Positions 35,388 through 44,401 of a stretch of 64,000 bases of DNA are shown here, piece after piece; position 1 is the first letter of the stretch, and each line of letters starts with the position of its first letter. The stretch lies in the NCBI GenBank assembly GCA_025757845.1, contig CP107211.1:1054001-1118000 (forward strand), written 5' to 3'. The notes below the pieces were generated by a model. It was not told the origin of the DNA. It did no database searches and saw nothing but the letters and a program-made list of their open reading frames with translations. The stretch is from Oscillospiraceae bacterium (lineage in GTDB: Bacteria; Bacillota; Clostridia; Oscillospirales; Ruminococcaceae). A program made the position numbers and the translations under genes.

Positions 35388-36770
35388 CTGGCAGCAACAC
35401 GGTTGATTGCGCTGCACAAAAACAAGGGCATGACCGTTGCGGCCTGCCTGAAAAATCGCACGGACTATATCGAAAACCCGGACAAGACTGAGCAGGGGCA
35501 GTTTGTCAGCAGCTATGCTTGTAGCGCCCTGACGGCAGATGGAGAATTTATGCTCACCAAGCGGCAGTACGACCTTGTGAACGGACGCAGGCAGAAAAGT
35601 GATGTAATCGCTTATCAGATACGGCAGTCCTTCCGTCCGGGGGAAATCACCGCAGAGGAGGCTAACAAAGTAGGCTACGAACTGGCCATGCGCTTTACCA
35701 AGGGCAAGCACGCCTTTGTAGTGGCAACGCACACGGACCGGCAGCACATCCACAACCATGTGATCTTCAACTCCACAGCATTGGATGGCAGCAGAAAGTT
35801 CCGGGATTTTTTCTTTTCGGCATTGGCGGTGCAGCGATTGAGCGACCTGATTTGCTTAGAGCACCAGTTGTCCGTCATTGAAAGGAAGCCCTACCGGGAA
35901 CGCCAAAAGCACATTGTCTACCCACCCAAAGAAAGCAACCGTGACCGCCTGTGCGAAATCATCGATACAATCCTTGCGGAGAAGCCGGAGGATTACGAAA
36001 TGTTTCTGCAAAAGCTGGAGCAGCAGGGCTATAAGGTGAAGCGTGGCAAGCACACGGCGGTAAAAGGCAAGGGGCAGAAACGCTTTATTCGGTTCCGAAC
36101 GCTGGGCACCGGGTACAGTGAGGATGAAATCAAGGCGGTGCTGGAGGGAAAGGCGAAGAACCAACCGTACCAGAAAAAGCAGGCCAAAGAGCAGCCCTTC
36201 CAGTTGCTGGTGGACATTCAGGGGAAAATGGCAGAGGGCAAAAGCGTTGGCTACAAAAAGTGGGCAACCAAGTTCAACCTGAAGGAGATGTCCAAGACGC
36301 TGCTGTTCTTGCAGGAGCAGAAAATCGGTAGCGCAGAGGAATTACGAGAGCGTGCAGCAGCGGCAACCGAGCGCTATCATGAACTGGGCAATTCCATCAA
36401 GGCGGCAGAAGCGAGGTTGACACAAATTGCTGTTCTGAAAACCCACATCATCAACTATGCCAAGACCCGCCCAGCCTATGATGCCTACCGCAAGTCAGGG
36501 TACAGTAAAAAGTTTTTGGAAGCCCACCGGGAGGAAATCACCCTGCACAAGGCAGCGAAAGCTGCCTTTGACGAAGCCGGTCTGCAAAAATTGCCAAAGG
36601 TCAAGGAGCTGGATGCGGAGTTTGCAGAGCTGCTGACCAAAAAGAAAGCAGCCTATCCGGACTACCGCAAGGCACGGAACGAGATGCAGGAACTGGTTCG
36701 GGCACAGAAAAACGTAGAACGCTTTTTTGCGGAGGAAAAGGACACCACCAAGAAAACTCAGACCCGATAA
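35388..36770 (+). CDS. MOBP-type relaxase of the ICE
   Basis: A 460-residue relaxase. The start is best placed at CTG 35388 (LAATRLIALHKNKG), six bases after GGGGGG; the later in-frame TTG would cut off conserved residues. Motifs: YIENPDKT near residue 26, FRPGEITAEEANKVGYELAM (partner helix) and the His motif HTDRQHIHNHVIFNS. The C-terminal part is coiled coil. The enzyme nicks the ICE at oriT and leads the strand into the VirB4-powered channel. It is followed by a strong terminator that ends the ICE operon. Confidence 0.92.
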   Translation: MAATRLIALHKNKGMTVAACLKNRTDYIENPDKTEQGQFVSSYACSALTADGEFMLTKRQYDLVNGRRQKSDVIAYQIRQSFRPGEITAEEANKVGYELAMRFTKGKHAFVVATHTDRQHIHNHVIFNSTALDGSRKFRDFFFSALAVQRLSDLICLEHQLSVIERKPYRERQKHIVYPPKESNRDRLCEIIDTILAEKPEDYEMFLQKLEQQGYKVKRGKHTAVKGKGQKRFIRFRTLGTGYSEDEIKAVLEGKAKNQPYQKKQAKEQPFQLLVDIQGKMAEGKSVGYKKWATKFNLKEMSKTLLFLQEQKIGSAEELRERAAAATERYHELGNSIKAAEARLTQIAVLKTHIINYAKTRPAYDAYRKSGYSKKFLEAHREEITLHKAAKAAFDEAGLQKLPKVKELDAEFAELLTKKKAAYPDYRKARNEMQELVRAQKNVERFFAEEKDTTKKTQTR

Positions 36771-36778
36771 GCGAATAC

Positions 36779-36827
36779 CGCCGAGGACTCTTCCCGTTTT
36801 GGGAAGATGTCCTCGGCGCTTTTTTGT
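36779..36827 (+). terminator. Strong rho-independent terminator
   Basis: GCCGAGGAC tcttccc gttt tgggaaga tGTCCTCGGC followed by CTTTTTT, nine bases after the relaxase stop. Confidence 0.92.
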
Positions 36828-36872
36828 ATGTATAGAGGAAATTCATGACTGGATTTTCGTCAAGCACTAATT

Positions 36873-36912
36873 ATCGCTGTATTCTTGCTATGAATGTCTT
36901 TTGTCGGTATAA
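36873..36912 (+). repeat. Leader repeat A, copy 1
   Basis: ATCGCTGTATTCTTGCTA, five bases, GTCTTTTGTCGGTATAA. The same two blocks with the same spacing recur at 42265-42304. Confidence 0.8.
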
Positions 36913-36938
36913 TTGGAATTAAAGGACGGTGAAGCGTA

Positions 36939-38951
36939 GTGGCAAAGAAAAAGAAGCAGAGTGCTTCGGTTAATCCGGAACTGACAAAAGTGAAGTCTGT
37001 GTTTCAGCGAAACGTAGACATGGCCTACAAAGTGCAGCGCACACACAAAAGCGATTTTGTGGAACGCTATGATTTGACGGATGTATACTGCAAACGACGA
37101 ATCAAGGCCGTTATGAACCTTTTGCCGAAATTCAAAGAGCGCTACGGAAAGCAGTACCCGGAATTGGAAATGGAAGAAGATCTGGCTAATATCGCCTCTC
37201 TTCCGGTTATGACCTATGATTCTATTGAACGGAGTACGTCGCTCTGTTTGGGGGCAGCACTCTGGATGCTTGACCGTGCGTGGGAAAGTGAGACCATTCT
37301 GGAAGTGTCGGAACTTCTCCCGGAGAGTTACAGCGGCGTTGATTGCGTAGACGTCTATGACACAAGATTCCACCACTCGGTATTTAAGAAGATGCTGCTG
37401 GTTATCCAGACCCGGTACGGAAGAGATAAGAGCAAGTATGTGGTGCCGGAGAGCATTTTTGATAAGCGAGATCCAGAGGACGCCTTTCATAAAATAATGG
37501 CCTTGCTTCCGCAGAAACGCATAGAATTGGCTGTTGAGAATCTTAAACAAAAATTCTGGGAATGGGCGGATCTGTATTTCGCTGTCTTATCACCGATGGT
37601 CAAGGAACTGAACCGGTTGGATGAGGCTATGGACCGGCTGGAAGATCAGATGCGCGAGTATCTTGACCGAAAGCCGAAAAAGCCGGATTTCGCCGCACTG
37701 AAAGACCTTGCGCTGATGGATGATAGACCACTGATTGGCCGATTGTCGGAGGAAGAGCAGATGATCCGGCAGATGGATGGGCTTGAAGAAAAGCGTAAGA
37801 AGGTTGAACATCGAATCTACAACCTCCATTTTGTGAGTCTATCGGCAGGCGTTCATGGAAAAAAGCAGATCGCAGAATGTGTGGGAGATGATTTTGCGGA
37901 AGCGTTTTGTAACTTCCACATTGACAATCCATACGAGATATGCTTTGCGATTCTCTATCTCTTGGATCAGGATGACGACTATGTGTGGGCGTATTCGTTT
38001 ATGACTGCCGTTGTCTGCCGTGCAGCGGCCATGCTTCCGTGGGGGCTGGAACTTTACAGTGAAATGGATGATGGCATCTGGTTTCAGGACAATGAATGGA
38101 TCGAACCGAAGCCCTTCGACCCGGAATGGTATGAAACAAAGTATGCGGGAGAATGGTGTGAGGATGATGACGACCCGCATGATGTCAGTCTGGCGCAGCT
38201 TGTTTACCAGTATACTGGGGCAGTCTTGCCGCGTGATATGAATCGGTTTGATGGACTGAAAAAAGAACTCCGTGCAAAAGGATTAAAACCATCTCAGGTC
38301 AGTACCCTTTGTGTAATGATGAATGTCCTTGGTGAAGTCTCCAGACAGAGATTTGATTTCAGCAAATACGCCGATCAGGATGATTGGGACTATTGGGATG
38401 TTGAGGAAGATGCAGTTGAGGACGATCTGGCATCCGAAAACGAAAAGTTAAAAGCCGAACTTGCTAAGCTGCGCAAGCAGGCCAAGGAAGCAAATTATAA
38501 TCTGAGCAGAGAAAGCCGTGAGCTGAAAGACCATCTGGAAAAAATGGAAGTCGAGACAGGAGAAATGCGGCAGGAACTCGCAGATCTCCGGGAAGTCGTG
38601 TTCAATCAGCAGAGTGGAGCGGAGGAAGAAATAACAGAGGAAAGCAAGATCTCTTTCCCGTACCACACGTCCCGGCGGTTAGTAGCTTTTGACGGTCATG
38701 ATTCTTGGCTGCGTGAGATCAAGTTCAAATTACCGGATGTCCGATTTATGAGTGACGATATTTCCAGCCCGGAGATCATCAAGAGAGCAGATGTGGTCTG
38801 GATTCAGACCAACTGCATTGGACATAAATCTTACAACATCATTATCGACCTTGCCCGGAAGTACAGCCGCAAGGTGCGCTATTTTGCCTATGCCAGTGCA
38901 ACGAAATGTGCGGAACAGGTCGTTGCGGAAGAGGAAAATGTAGTCAAATGA
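36939..38951 (+). CDS. Large protein with C-terminal DUF2325 domain
   Basis: A 670-residue protein with a GTG start (AAAGGACG upstream). Residues 1-490 are helical with no recognised motif. Residues about 500-565 form a coiled coil (ENEKLKAELAKLRKQAKEA). The last ~90 residues match DUF2325: VAFDGHDSWLREIKFKLPD, DISSPEIIKRADVVWIQTN and HKSYNIIIDLARKYSRKVRYF. DUF2325 is a Rossmann-like domain of unknown function. The gene stands alone between a terminator and a divergent MFS gene. A scar of a second copy is found at 42265-42345. The function is not known. Confidence 0.75.
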   Translation: MAKKKKQSASVNPELTKVKSVFQRNVDMAYKVQRTHKSDFVERYDLTDVYCKRRIKAVMNLLPKFKERYGKQYPELEMEEDLANIASLPVMTYDSIERSTSLCLGAALWMLDRAWESETILEVSELLPESYSGVDCVDVYDTRFHHSVFKKMLLVIQTRYGRDKSKYVVPESIFDKRDPEDAFHKIMALLPQKRIELAVENLKQKFWEWADLYFAVLSPMVKELNRLDEAMDRLEDQMREYLDRKPKKPDFAALKDLALMDDRPLIGRLSEEEQMIRQMDGLEEKRKKVEHRIYNLHFVSLSAGVHGKKQIAECVGDDFAEAFCNFHIDNPYEICFAILYLLDQDDDYVWAYSFMTAVVCRAAAMLPWGLELYSEMDDGIWFQDNEWIEPKPFDPEWYETKYAGEWCEDDDDPHDVSLAQLVYQYTGAVLPRDMNRFDGLKKELRAKGLKPSQVSTLCVMMNVLGEVSRQRFDFSKYADQDDWDYWDVEEDAVEDDLASENEKLKAELAKLRKQAKEANYNLSRESRELKDHLEKMEVETGEMRQELADLREVVFNQQSGAEEEITEESKISFPYHTSRRLVAFDGHDSWLREIKFKLPDVRFMSDDISSPEIIKRADVVWIQTNCIGHKSYNIIIDLARKYSRKVRYFAYASATKCAEQVVAEEENVVK

Positions 38952-39066
38952 AAAAAGGGCGTGCCGAGCGGGTAGTTGCAACGAGAAACAATGAAAAGCA
39001 TTTTCCCGATAAACGAACAGCATCGGGAAAGCTTCCCACCCGATTTGCTTAAACTGACGAACAAAA

Positions 39067-39102
39067 AACACCGACCGCACATGCTGTGCAGCCGGTGTTT
39101 TT
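39067..39102 (+). terminator. Rho-independent terminator
   Basis: AACACCG accGCACatgctGTGCagc CGGTGTT followed by TTTG. It ends transcription from the DUF2325 gene. Confidence 0.75.
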
Positions 39103-39171
39103 GTACGCATATCCGGTTACCAATAAAACCGATGGAAAAGATAGAAAATCTATGGTAAAATGAAAGTGTTC

Positions 39172-40404
39172 TTAGGCTTTTTCATTTGCTGCCTGCATGG
39201 AAGCGGTGAGCTTCTTTGCGGTAAAGACGAGAAGAACGGCAGCAGCAGCCAGAATGGCGGAACCGAGATAACCGGCCACGTAAGAACCGGTGCTGTCGTA
39301 GAAGCTGGCGCTGATTTTGGGTCCGACAAAGGCACCGATGCCGTAGCCGATAAAGATAAGACCGTAGTTCCGGTTGTAGAACTTGGAACCAAACACCGTC
39401 TTGACGATGGGGGCAAACACCACCGGCAGACCGCCAAAGGAGAAGCCCACAAGGCAGATGCAGACGATGAAGTAGGGCAGGTTCTTTGCGACGGTCAGCA
39501 TACACATGGACAGGCCGTTGAGCACCAGAACAAGGATCAGGGAATTCCAGCCCTTGAGCTTATCGTAGATAAAGCCAAAGCTGATGCGACCGCACATATT
39601 GGCAAGGGTCATAATGCTGACGCACATGGCAGCCGTCATGGCAGACTGACCAATCTGATTCTGTGCGATAGGGGAGGTGGCGCTGACCATCATGGTACCG
39701 GCGGCATTTGCAAAGATGAACATGATCAGCATCACCCAGAACACCGGGGTTTTGACCATTTCCGGGATGTTGTAGTTCTTGGCGTGGAGCTCCTTCGCCT
39801 GGGTTGCGGTTGGCTTCCAGCCTTCGGGAATCCAGCCCTCCGGGCAGGGGATGATCATCCATGCTACAGCACCCACGCCGATGAGGAAGATGACGGCCAG
39901 AATGCGGCAGGCCATCTGGGCACCGTAGGTGCTGATGAGCCACTGAGCAATCGGCGACATGATGAAGGGACCGCAGGAGGCACCAGCCTGCACAAGGCCG
40001 GAGATGGAGCCGCTCTTATCCGGGAACCATTTCAGCGCAGTGGGCAGGCAGGCGGGGTAAATGGTGCCTGCACCTGCACCTGCCATGACGCCGTAGAACA
40101 GGTACAACTGCGGAATGGAAGAAGCAAAACCGGTGAGGAACCAGCCTGCTGCAAAGAAGGAAAGGCCCAGATAGATGGCCACCCGGGGCTGGAGTTTTTC
40201 TGCCAGTAATCCGCCGACAAAGCCCATAGCGCAGTAGACGAACATATAAATGGTGTACGCCATGCTGAAGTCGGCGCTGCTCCATCCGAACTGGCTGGTA
40301 AGCGGCAGGGCGAACAGACTGAAAAAGGCGGTGGCGGAGGTAAACAGGCTCTGGATCCAGACACCTGCAAACACACGCCAACGTGTCATTTTTGTGATTT
40401 TCAT
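39172..40404 (-). CDS. MFS transporter, oxalate/formate antiporter (OFA) type
   Basis: A 410-residue transporter with 12 predicted membrane segments. It has the MFS signature-like loop FVGGLLAEKLQPR between helices 2 and 3 and MAGAGAGTIYPACLPTALKWFPDKSG (partly shown as MAGAGAGTIYPACL), typical of the OFA family of carboxylate exchangers. The SDR gene lies 12 bases upstream in the same direction, so the two form an operon. The substrate is not evident; a small carboxylate or a substrate/product pair of the SDR is plausible. Confidence 0.87.
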   Translation of the reverse strand: MKITKMTRWRVFAGVWIQSLFTSATAFFSLFALPLTSQFGWSSADFSMAYTIYMFVYCAMGFVGGLLAEKLQPRVAIYLGLSFFAAGWFLTGFASSIPQLYLFYGVMAGAGAGTIYPACLPTALKWFPDKSGSISGLVQAGASCGPFIMSPIAQWLISTYGAQMACRILAVIFLIGVGAVAWMIIPCPEGWIPEGWKPTATQAKELHAKNYNIPEMVKTPVFWVMLIMFIFANAAGTMMVSATSPIAQNQIGQSAMTAAMCVSIMTLANMCGRISFGFIYDKLKGWNSLILVLVLNGLSMCMLTVAKNLPYFIVCICLVGFSFGGLPVVFAPIVKTVFGSKFYNRNYGLIFIGYGIGAFVGPKISASFYDSTGSYVAGYLGSAILAAAAVLLVFTAKKLTASMQAANEKA

Positions 40405-40416
40405 TGGTGCTCTCCC

Positions 40417-41193
40417 TTACTGCTGCAGCGTGCCGAGGTCCAGACCCAGATCCCGGCCGCTGAACTTGCCAGCGGCACGGCTGGTGCCCAGCCAGTAGAC
40501 CATATCGGAGATGTCCTCCACCTCAAGGAAGGGGACGCCCTCGTACATCTCCTGCCAGTTCTTGAAGTCTTTGCCGGTCAGGTCGTTGATGAACTTGACG
40601 TAGCTCTCGGTCTCGCACATGGGGGTCTTGACCTTGGTGGGGCAGACATCGTTGACCACGATGCCGGTGCCCTTCAGCTCCTGTGCCAGCGTTTTGGTCA
40701 GACCACGCACGCCCCACTTTGCCATGCAGTAGGTGGCAAGCTGCGGCGTGCCGTACATGCCGGAGGTGGAAGAAATGTTGATGATGCGTCCAAAGCCCTG
40801 CTTGCGCATATAGAGCGCAGCGTACTTATCCGTGCGCCAGGTGCCGATCAGGTCGATGTTGATGACCTTTTCCACCTGTGCGTCGGTCAGTTCCCAGGTG
40901 TAGCCAAAGTTGATGACACCGGCGTTGGCAATGACCACATCCAGACGACCAAAGGTCTCCCATGCCTTTGCAAAAAGGTTCTGCATATCCTCGTCTGAGC
41001 AGATATTGCACTTGACAGCCAGTGCCTTTGCACCGGTGGCTTCGATCTCTGCCACGGTCTCCTTGAAGGTTTCGCCTTCGGGATCCTGCATATCGGCCAG
41101 AACAACATCAAAACCGTTCTGTGCAAACTTCAGGGCGTGTGCTTTGCCCTGACCCATTGCGCCGCCCGTGATCAAAACTACTTTTCGTTCCAT
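40417..41193 (-). CDS. Short-chain dehydrogenase/reductase
   Basis: A 258-residue SDR starting at ATG 41193 behind CGGAGG. It has the nucleotide-binding TGGAMGQG, the structural motif NAGV, the catalytic Ser in ISSTSGMYG and the YCMAK pair (Tyr/Lys). Asp in VVLADMQD after beta-2 suggests NAD(H). It resembles SDRs of the hydroxysteroid/carveol dehydrogenase group, but the substrate cannot be read from sequence. The operon with an OFA-type transporter and the divergent LysR gene suggest an inducible uptake and oxidation pair. Confidence 0.88.
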   Translation of the reverse strand: MERKVVLITGGAMGQGKAHALKFAQNGFDVVLADMQDPEGETFKETVAEIEATGAKALAVKCNICSDEDMQNLFAKAWETFGRLDVVIANAGVINFGYTWELTDAQVEKVINIDLIGTWRTDKYAALYMRKQGFGRIINISSTSGMYGTPQLATYCMAKWGVRGLTKTLAQELKGTGIVVNDVCPTKVKTPMCETESYVKFINDLTGKDFKNWQEMYEGVPFLEVEDISDMVYWLGTSRAAGKFSGRDLGLDLGTLQQ

Positions 41194-41344
41194 TTGTATT
41201 TCCTCCGGTTTTCTTTTTTTTTGTTCGTTATTTTTCAAACGAATTGCCGTTGCTCCTAGTATAGAGTTTTCGTTTGATGAAAACAAACGGAACGTATTTA
41301 TGAAATCCATCAACATTTTTTATTGAATTGAGGAGTGTTACTTC

Positions 41345-42229
41345 GTGAATTTGGATCATCTGCGCTATTTTGAAGTTCTGGCTCAACTGGAACATTACGG
41401 CAAAGCAGCGGAAAAGCTTCATATCAGTCAGCCAAATCTGACCTATGCGGTCTCGCAAATCGAGCAGGAATTGGGCGCTCCGCTCTTTGAAAAAGCCGGA
41501 CGCAGCATCCGCCTGACACGCTACGGACACGAATTTCTTCGTGTTGTCAAAAGCTCGCTGGATGTTCTGGACAGCGGAACACGGACTGTACGGGAAGCCA
41601 GTCAGAACGGGGGACTGATTCTGCTGGGAAGTATCCGCACATTGGGAACAACACTTGTCCCCGACCTGATGCGGGATTTTCAGGCGCAGACAGATCTTGA
41701 TGTCCGCTTTCAGCTCCGCAGCGAGAACGGATTCAGCGCAAGCCTGCTCAAAGCCGTAGAGGAAAAACGGTTGGATTTTTGTTTCACGTCCTCACCGGGC
41801 AACGCCGCCGTCTTTGAGTCCTTTTCCTTTCACCGGAAGCCCTTTGTGGTGATCACTCCGTTGGGACACCCACTGAGCAGCAGACAGAGCGTGGCGTTAC
41901 AGGATACCCTGCCGTATCCGCAGATATGTTTTGCATCCTGTTCCGGTCTGCGCAAAAATGTGGATGCGCTTTTCAGTCAGATCCATGCAGCACCAACGGT
42001 TGCCATGGAAACGGAGGAGGACGCAGTCATTGCAGGGTTGGTGGCATCTGGCTTTGGAATCGCCGTGCTACCGGATGATCCGCTGTTCCAAAGCCTTCCA
42101 TTGACGGTTTTGCCTCTTACTTCCCCGAACCCTGGGCGCATGGCCTATCTGTCCCGCCGCCGTGGCATCTGTCTGCCGGACGCTGCCGAACAATTCTGGC
42201 AGTTCTGCCACAAGCAGCTTGCCCGGTGA
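41345..42229 (+). CDS. LysR-family transcriptional regulator
   Basis: A 294-residue LTTR with a GTG start behind GAGGAGTG. The N-terminal winged helix is LDHLRYFEVLAQLEHYGKAAEKLHISQPNLTYAVSQIE (partly: LHISQPNLTYAVSQIE), and the C-terminal two-lobed effector domain contains VVITPLGHPLS. The gene is divergent from the SDR/MFS operon with a gap of 151 bases, the usual arrangement for a LysR protein that controls its neighbours. Confidence 0.92.
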   Translation: MNLDHLRYFEVLAQLEHYGKAAEKLHISQPNLTYAVSQIEQELGAPLFEKAGRSIRLTRYGHEFLRVVKSSLDVLDSGTRTVREASQNGGLILLGSIRTLGTTLVPDLMRDFQAQTDLDVRFQLRSENGFSASLLKAVEEKRLDFCFTSSPGNAAVFESFSFHRKPFVVITPLGHPLSSRQSVALQDTLPYPQICFASCSGLRKNVDALFSQIHAAPTVAMETEEDAVIAGLVASGFGIAVLPDDPLFQSLPLTVLPLTSPNPGRMAYLSRRRGICLPDAAEQFWQFCHKQLAR

Positions 42230-42264
42230 GCCGGAGATGCTGAGCGAATGGAACGGTTTTCGGC

Positions 42265-42345
42265 ATCGCTGTATTCTTGCTAGGGAGGTCTTTTGTCGGT
42301 ATAAGCGGAACAGGTCGTTGCGGAAGAAGAAAACACAGTTAAATA
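42265..42345 (+). repeat. Deletion scar of a second DUF2325 gene copy
   Basis: 42265-42304 repeats leader A of the DUF2325 gene (36873-36912). It is joined directly to 42305-42345, which repeats the last 14 codons of that gene and its stop region (38910-38952: GCGGAACAGGTCGTTGCGG, then GAAGA or GAGGA). The ~2 kb between is missing. Confidence 0.8.
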
Positions 42346-42351
42346 AAAACA

Positions 42352-42396
42352 GGGGCCAGCCAGCGTAGTGTGATCTACGTTGGCTGACCCCTTTGT
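42352..42396 (+). terminator. Strong rho-independent terminator
   Basis: GGGGcCAGCCAGCGTAG tgtgat CTACGTTGGCTGaCCCC followed by TTTG. Confidence 0.85.
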
Positions 42397-42450
42397 TATA
42401 GCGAACCGCCGAGGAGCATTCCTGTTGTGAAATAGCTCCCGGCGGCATTT

Positions 42451-42645
42451 TTAGTTTATGTAGCAGCGGTCCTGTTTTATAAGCCAATCTTCACACAACC
42501 GCTGGGCTTCATCTTTTGTGCAGCAGGTGCAGTTGAAAAGCCTGCCACGGAAAGAACAGTAAGTATAGTGTACCTTCGGGATTCCATTGACATCTCGAAA
42601 ATTAACGCAGCATTCCTCACCGGGCAGCAGATAGATCGTATCCAC
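42451..42645 (-). CDS. Small Cys-rich protein
   Basis: A 64-residue protein; the best start is GTG 42645 (MDTIYLLPGEECC) nine bases after TAGGAG. It has seven Cys residues (EECCVNF, YCSF, NCTCCTK, LCEDW, RCY), which could bind metal. The family is not recognised. Codon use and the clear site support a real gene. Confidence 0.6.
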   Translation of the reverse strand: MDTIYLLPGEECCVNFRDVNGIPKVHYTYCSFRGRLFNCTCCTKDEAQRLCEDWLIKQDRCYIN

Positions 42646-42881
42646 GTTCAGCAACTCCTATCTTTTATCTTCGGTTATGCGCAAACGACACAACGCTTGT
42701 TATTGTACCACGGACTGCGACCCAAAGACCATTGTCTTTTTGCCCAAAGATACTCACAAAAATTTTCCACCTCGAAATTACCCAAATAGCGTTGAATGAA
42801 CACAGATGGATTGTGTATAACAAAAATTGCGACAGGTATGCTATTGGTGTGCAACAAACACAATTAGAATGTGAGGTCACT

Positions 42882-43214
42882 ATGAATACGCTTTTGGGTC
42901 AACGAATACGAGAGCAGCGCAAGGAAAAAGGCTGGACGATTGAGCAATTTGCAGAACGGGTCGACTTGTCGACAAATTATGTTGGAGACTTAGAGCGCGG
43001 AGTGAAAATGCCTAAACTGGAAACCTTTATCCGAATCGTCGAGGTGCTGGACGTATCTGCCGATGTGCTGATCCGGGATTCGGTTGCATCTGCTTCCCAT
43101 GTGGTAGATGATGAACTGTGCAAAAAGTTGAGCCAGCTCACGCCGGGGCAGAAGAAAGCCGCCATTGACATCCTGAATGCGTACACAGACAATATCCCCT
43201 ATATCACAAAATAA
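42882..43214 (+). CDS. XRE-family transcriptional regulator
   Basis: A 110-residue protein starting at ATG 42882 (GTGAGGTC upstream). The helix-turn-helix is IREQRKEKGWTIEQFAERVDL, then STNYVGDLERGVKMP, and the tail has ELCKKLSQLTPGQKKAAIDIL. It is likely the regulator of the small block that includes the next gene; a palindrome GTTTATaATAAAC at 43272-43284 could be its operator. Confidence 0.85.
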   Translation: MNTLLGQRIREQRKEKGWTIEQFAERVDLSTNYVGDLERGVKMPKLETFIRIVEVLDVSADVLIRDSVASASHVVDDELCKKLSQLTPGQKKAAIDILNAYTDNIPYITK

Positions 43215-43334
43215 CACCTATGTCAAGGAGCGCAGCAAACGTGCTGACGCTCTTTCTTTTTGCCCTCAAATAGTTTATAATAAACACTATAAGCGTGTAT
43301 ATAACACTAATGGCGAGTATTTGAGGTGAGCGAC

Positions 43335-43838
43335 ATGACGATGCTACCCAATATCGAAGAAGCAATGGAAGATGCCCGGAATGGAAAGTTGAGCCCGTAT
43401 TGGCAGAATAATCTAAAACGTGAATGCCTGCATGGAGAGCTATCGGCGGAAGAACGGCTGGCTCTTTCGGAACTGAATTGCATTTTGTCCGAGACTCCAC
43501 AATGGAGCAGCGAAGAAGAACTGTGCCATGACATGGAGAATATCGGCGGCAGGGTTCGCTTCTGCCGCTTTTGGAATGAGCACTACTCCATGGTGCAGTT
43601 GACGGAAGATCGCAACGGAAAATACTCCACAGCCTACGTTCTGGATACAGAAACCACCCCGGATGTGCGTAAGTCGGCAGCATTGCAGGCACAGAAAGAA
43701 CTTGCGGAGCGTATGCAGGTGTGGGGCGTTTCGCTTCTGGATGCGCCTGTTCCTGAACAGATGAAGTACGATTTTCTTGCAGAAGCCGCTTCTCACCTCA
43801 TGCAAGTTCTTAACGACCCGGAGCATATCACCGGGTAA
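43335..43838 (+). CDS. Hypothetical protein
   Basis: A 167-residue protein starting at ATG 43335 (GAGGTGAG upstream), preceded by a TATAAT box near 43274. It is acidic and mostly helical, with a strand-rich middle part (VRFCRFWNEHYSMVQLTEDRNG). No family is recognised. The position after an XRE gene and before an inverted-repeat cluster suggests a mobile-element origin. Confidence 0.65.
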   Translation: MTMLPNIEEAMEDARNGKLSPYWQNNLKRECLHGELSAEERLALSELNCILSETPQWSSEEELCHDMENIGGRVRFCRFWNEHYSMVQLTEDRNGKYSTAYVLDTETTPDVRKSAALQAQKELAERMQVWGVSLLDAPVPEQMKYDFLAEAASHLMQVLNDPEHITG

Positions 43839-43864
43839 AAAGCGTCCCGAAGGGATGCGCAGCC

Positions 43865-43952
43865 TGCATTGGGAAATGCAGATCAAAGGGGCTTGGGGCG
43901 TTCCCCAACAAGCGTTTTGCAACGCAAAATAAGCAGATGTATATACGTCTGC
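43865..43952. other. Inverted-repeat cluster, candidate oriT remnant
   Basis: Several palindromes follow each other: TGCATTgggaAATGCA (43865-43880), TTGGGGcgttCCCCAA (43893-43908), TTTTGCaaCGCAAAA (43915-43929) and GCAGATGTATATACGTCTGC (43933-43952). Such clusters mark oriT regions of Bacillota elements. No relaxase gene is adjacent, so it may be an orphan or remnant site. This assignment is inferred from structure only. Confidence 0.4.
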
Positions 43953-44095
43953 ACTGCTTGCCACAATGGTGTTGATTCTGAGAAGTTCACAGCTAGTGAG
44001 CTATACAGATGCCCAAACCTAAGCTACAATGAAGATGTGCTGAGAGAACGAAGCATTGCTTGAGCTGAACGCTTGTGCTCGCAAACGTCAGAAAA

Positions 44096-44364
44096 ATGGA
44101 AGCTGCTGTTATTACCGCCGTCGGTATCGATGTGTCAAAGAGCAAAAGCACAGTTGCGGTACGGAGACCCGGAGGCGAAATCGTACTTCGGCCTTTCGAG
44201 GTCCACCACACGAACAGTGACTTGAAAAAGCTGGCATCCACACTCAAAAACTGGGAGGCGATATCCGTATTGTAATGGAACATACCAGTACGTACTGGAG
44301 ACCGATCGCACTGACATTGAAGGAAGCGGGCTTTTTTTCCGTTGTCAATGCGATTTGCGGTTGA
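44096..44364 (+). pseudogene. IS110-family transposase, truncated and frameshifted
   Basis: The N-terminus VITAVGIDVSKSKSTVAV with the first catalytic Asp of the RuvC-like DEDD domain is followed by a frameshift near 44250 and, in another frame, DIRIVMEHTSTYWRPIALTLK, then EAGFFSVVNAI. After 44364 the homology stops. The C-terminal two thirds are absent. It marks the left border of the oxygen-defence island and may be the trace of the event that brought it here. Confidence 0.85.
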
Positions 44365-44401
44365 ATAGGAGCTTCTTGTCCTTCATCTGTCTGCTTCTCC
44401 C

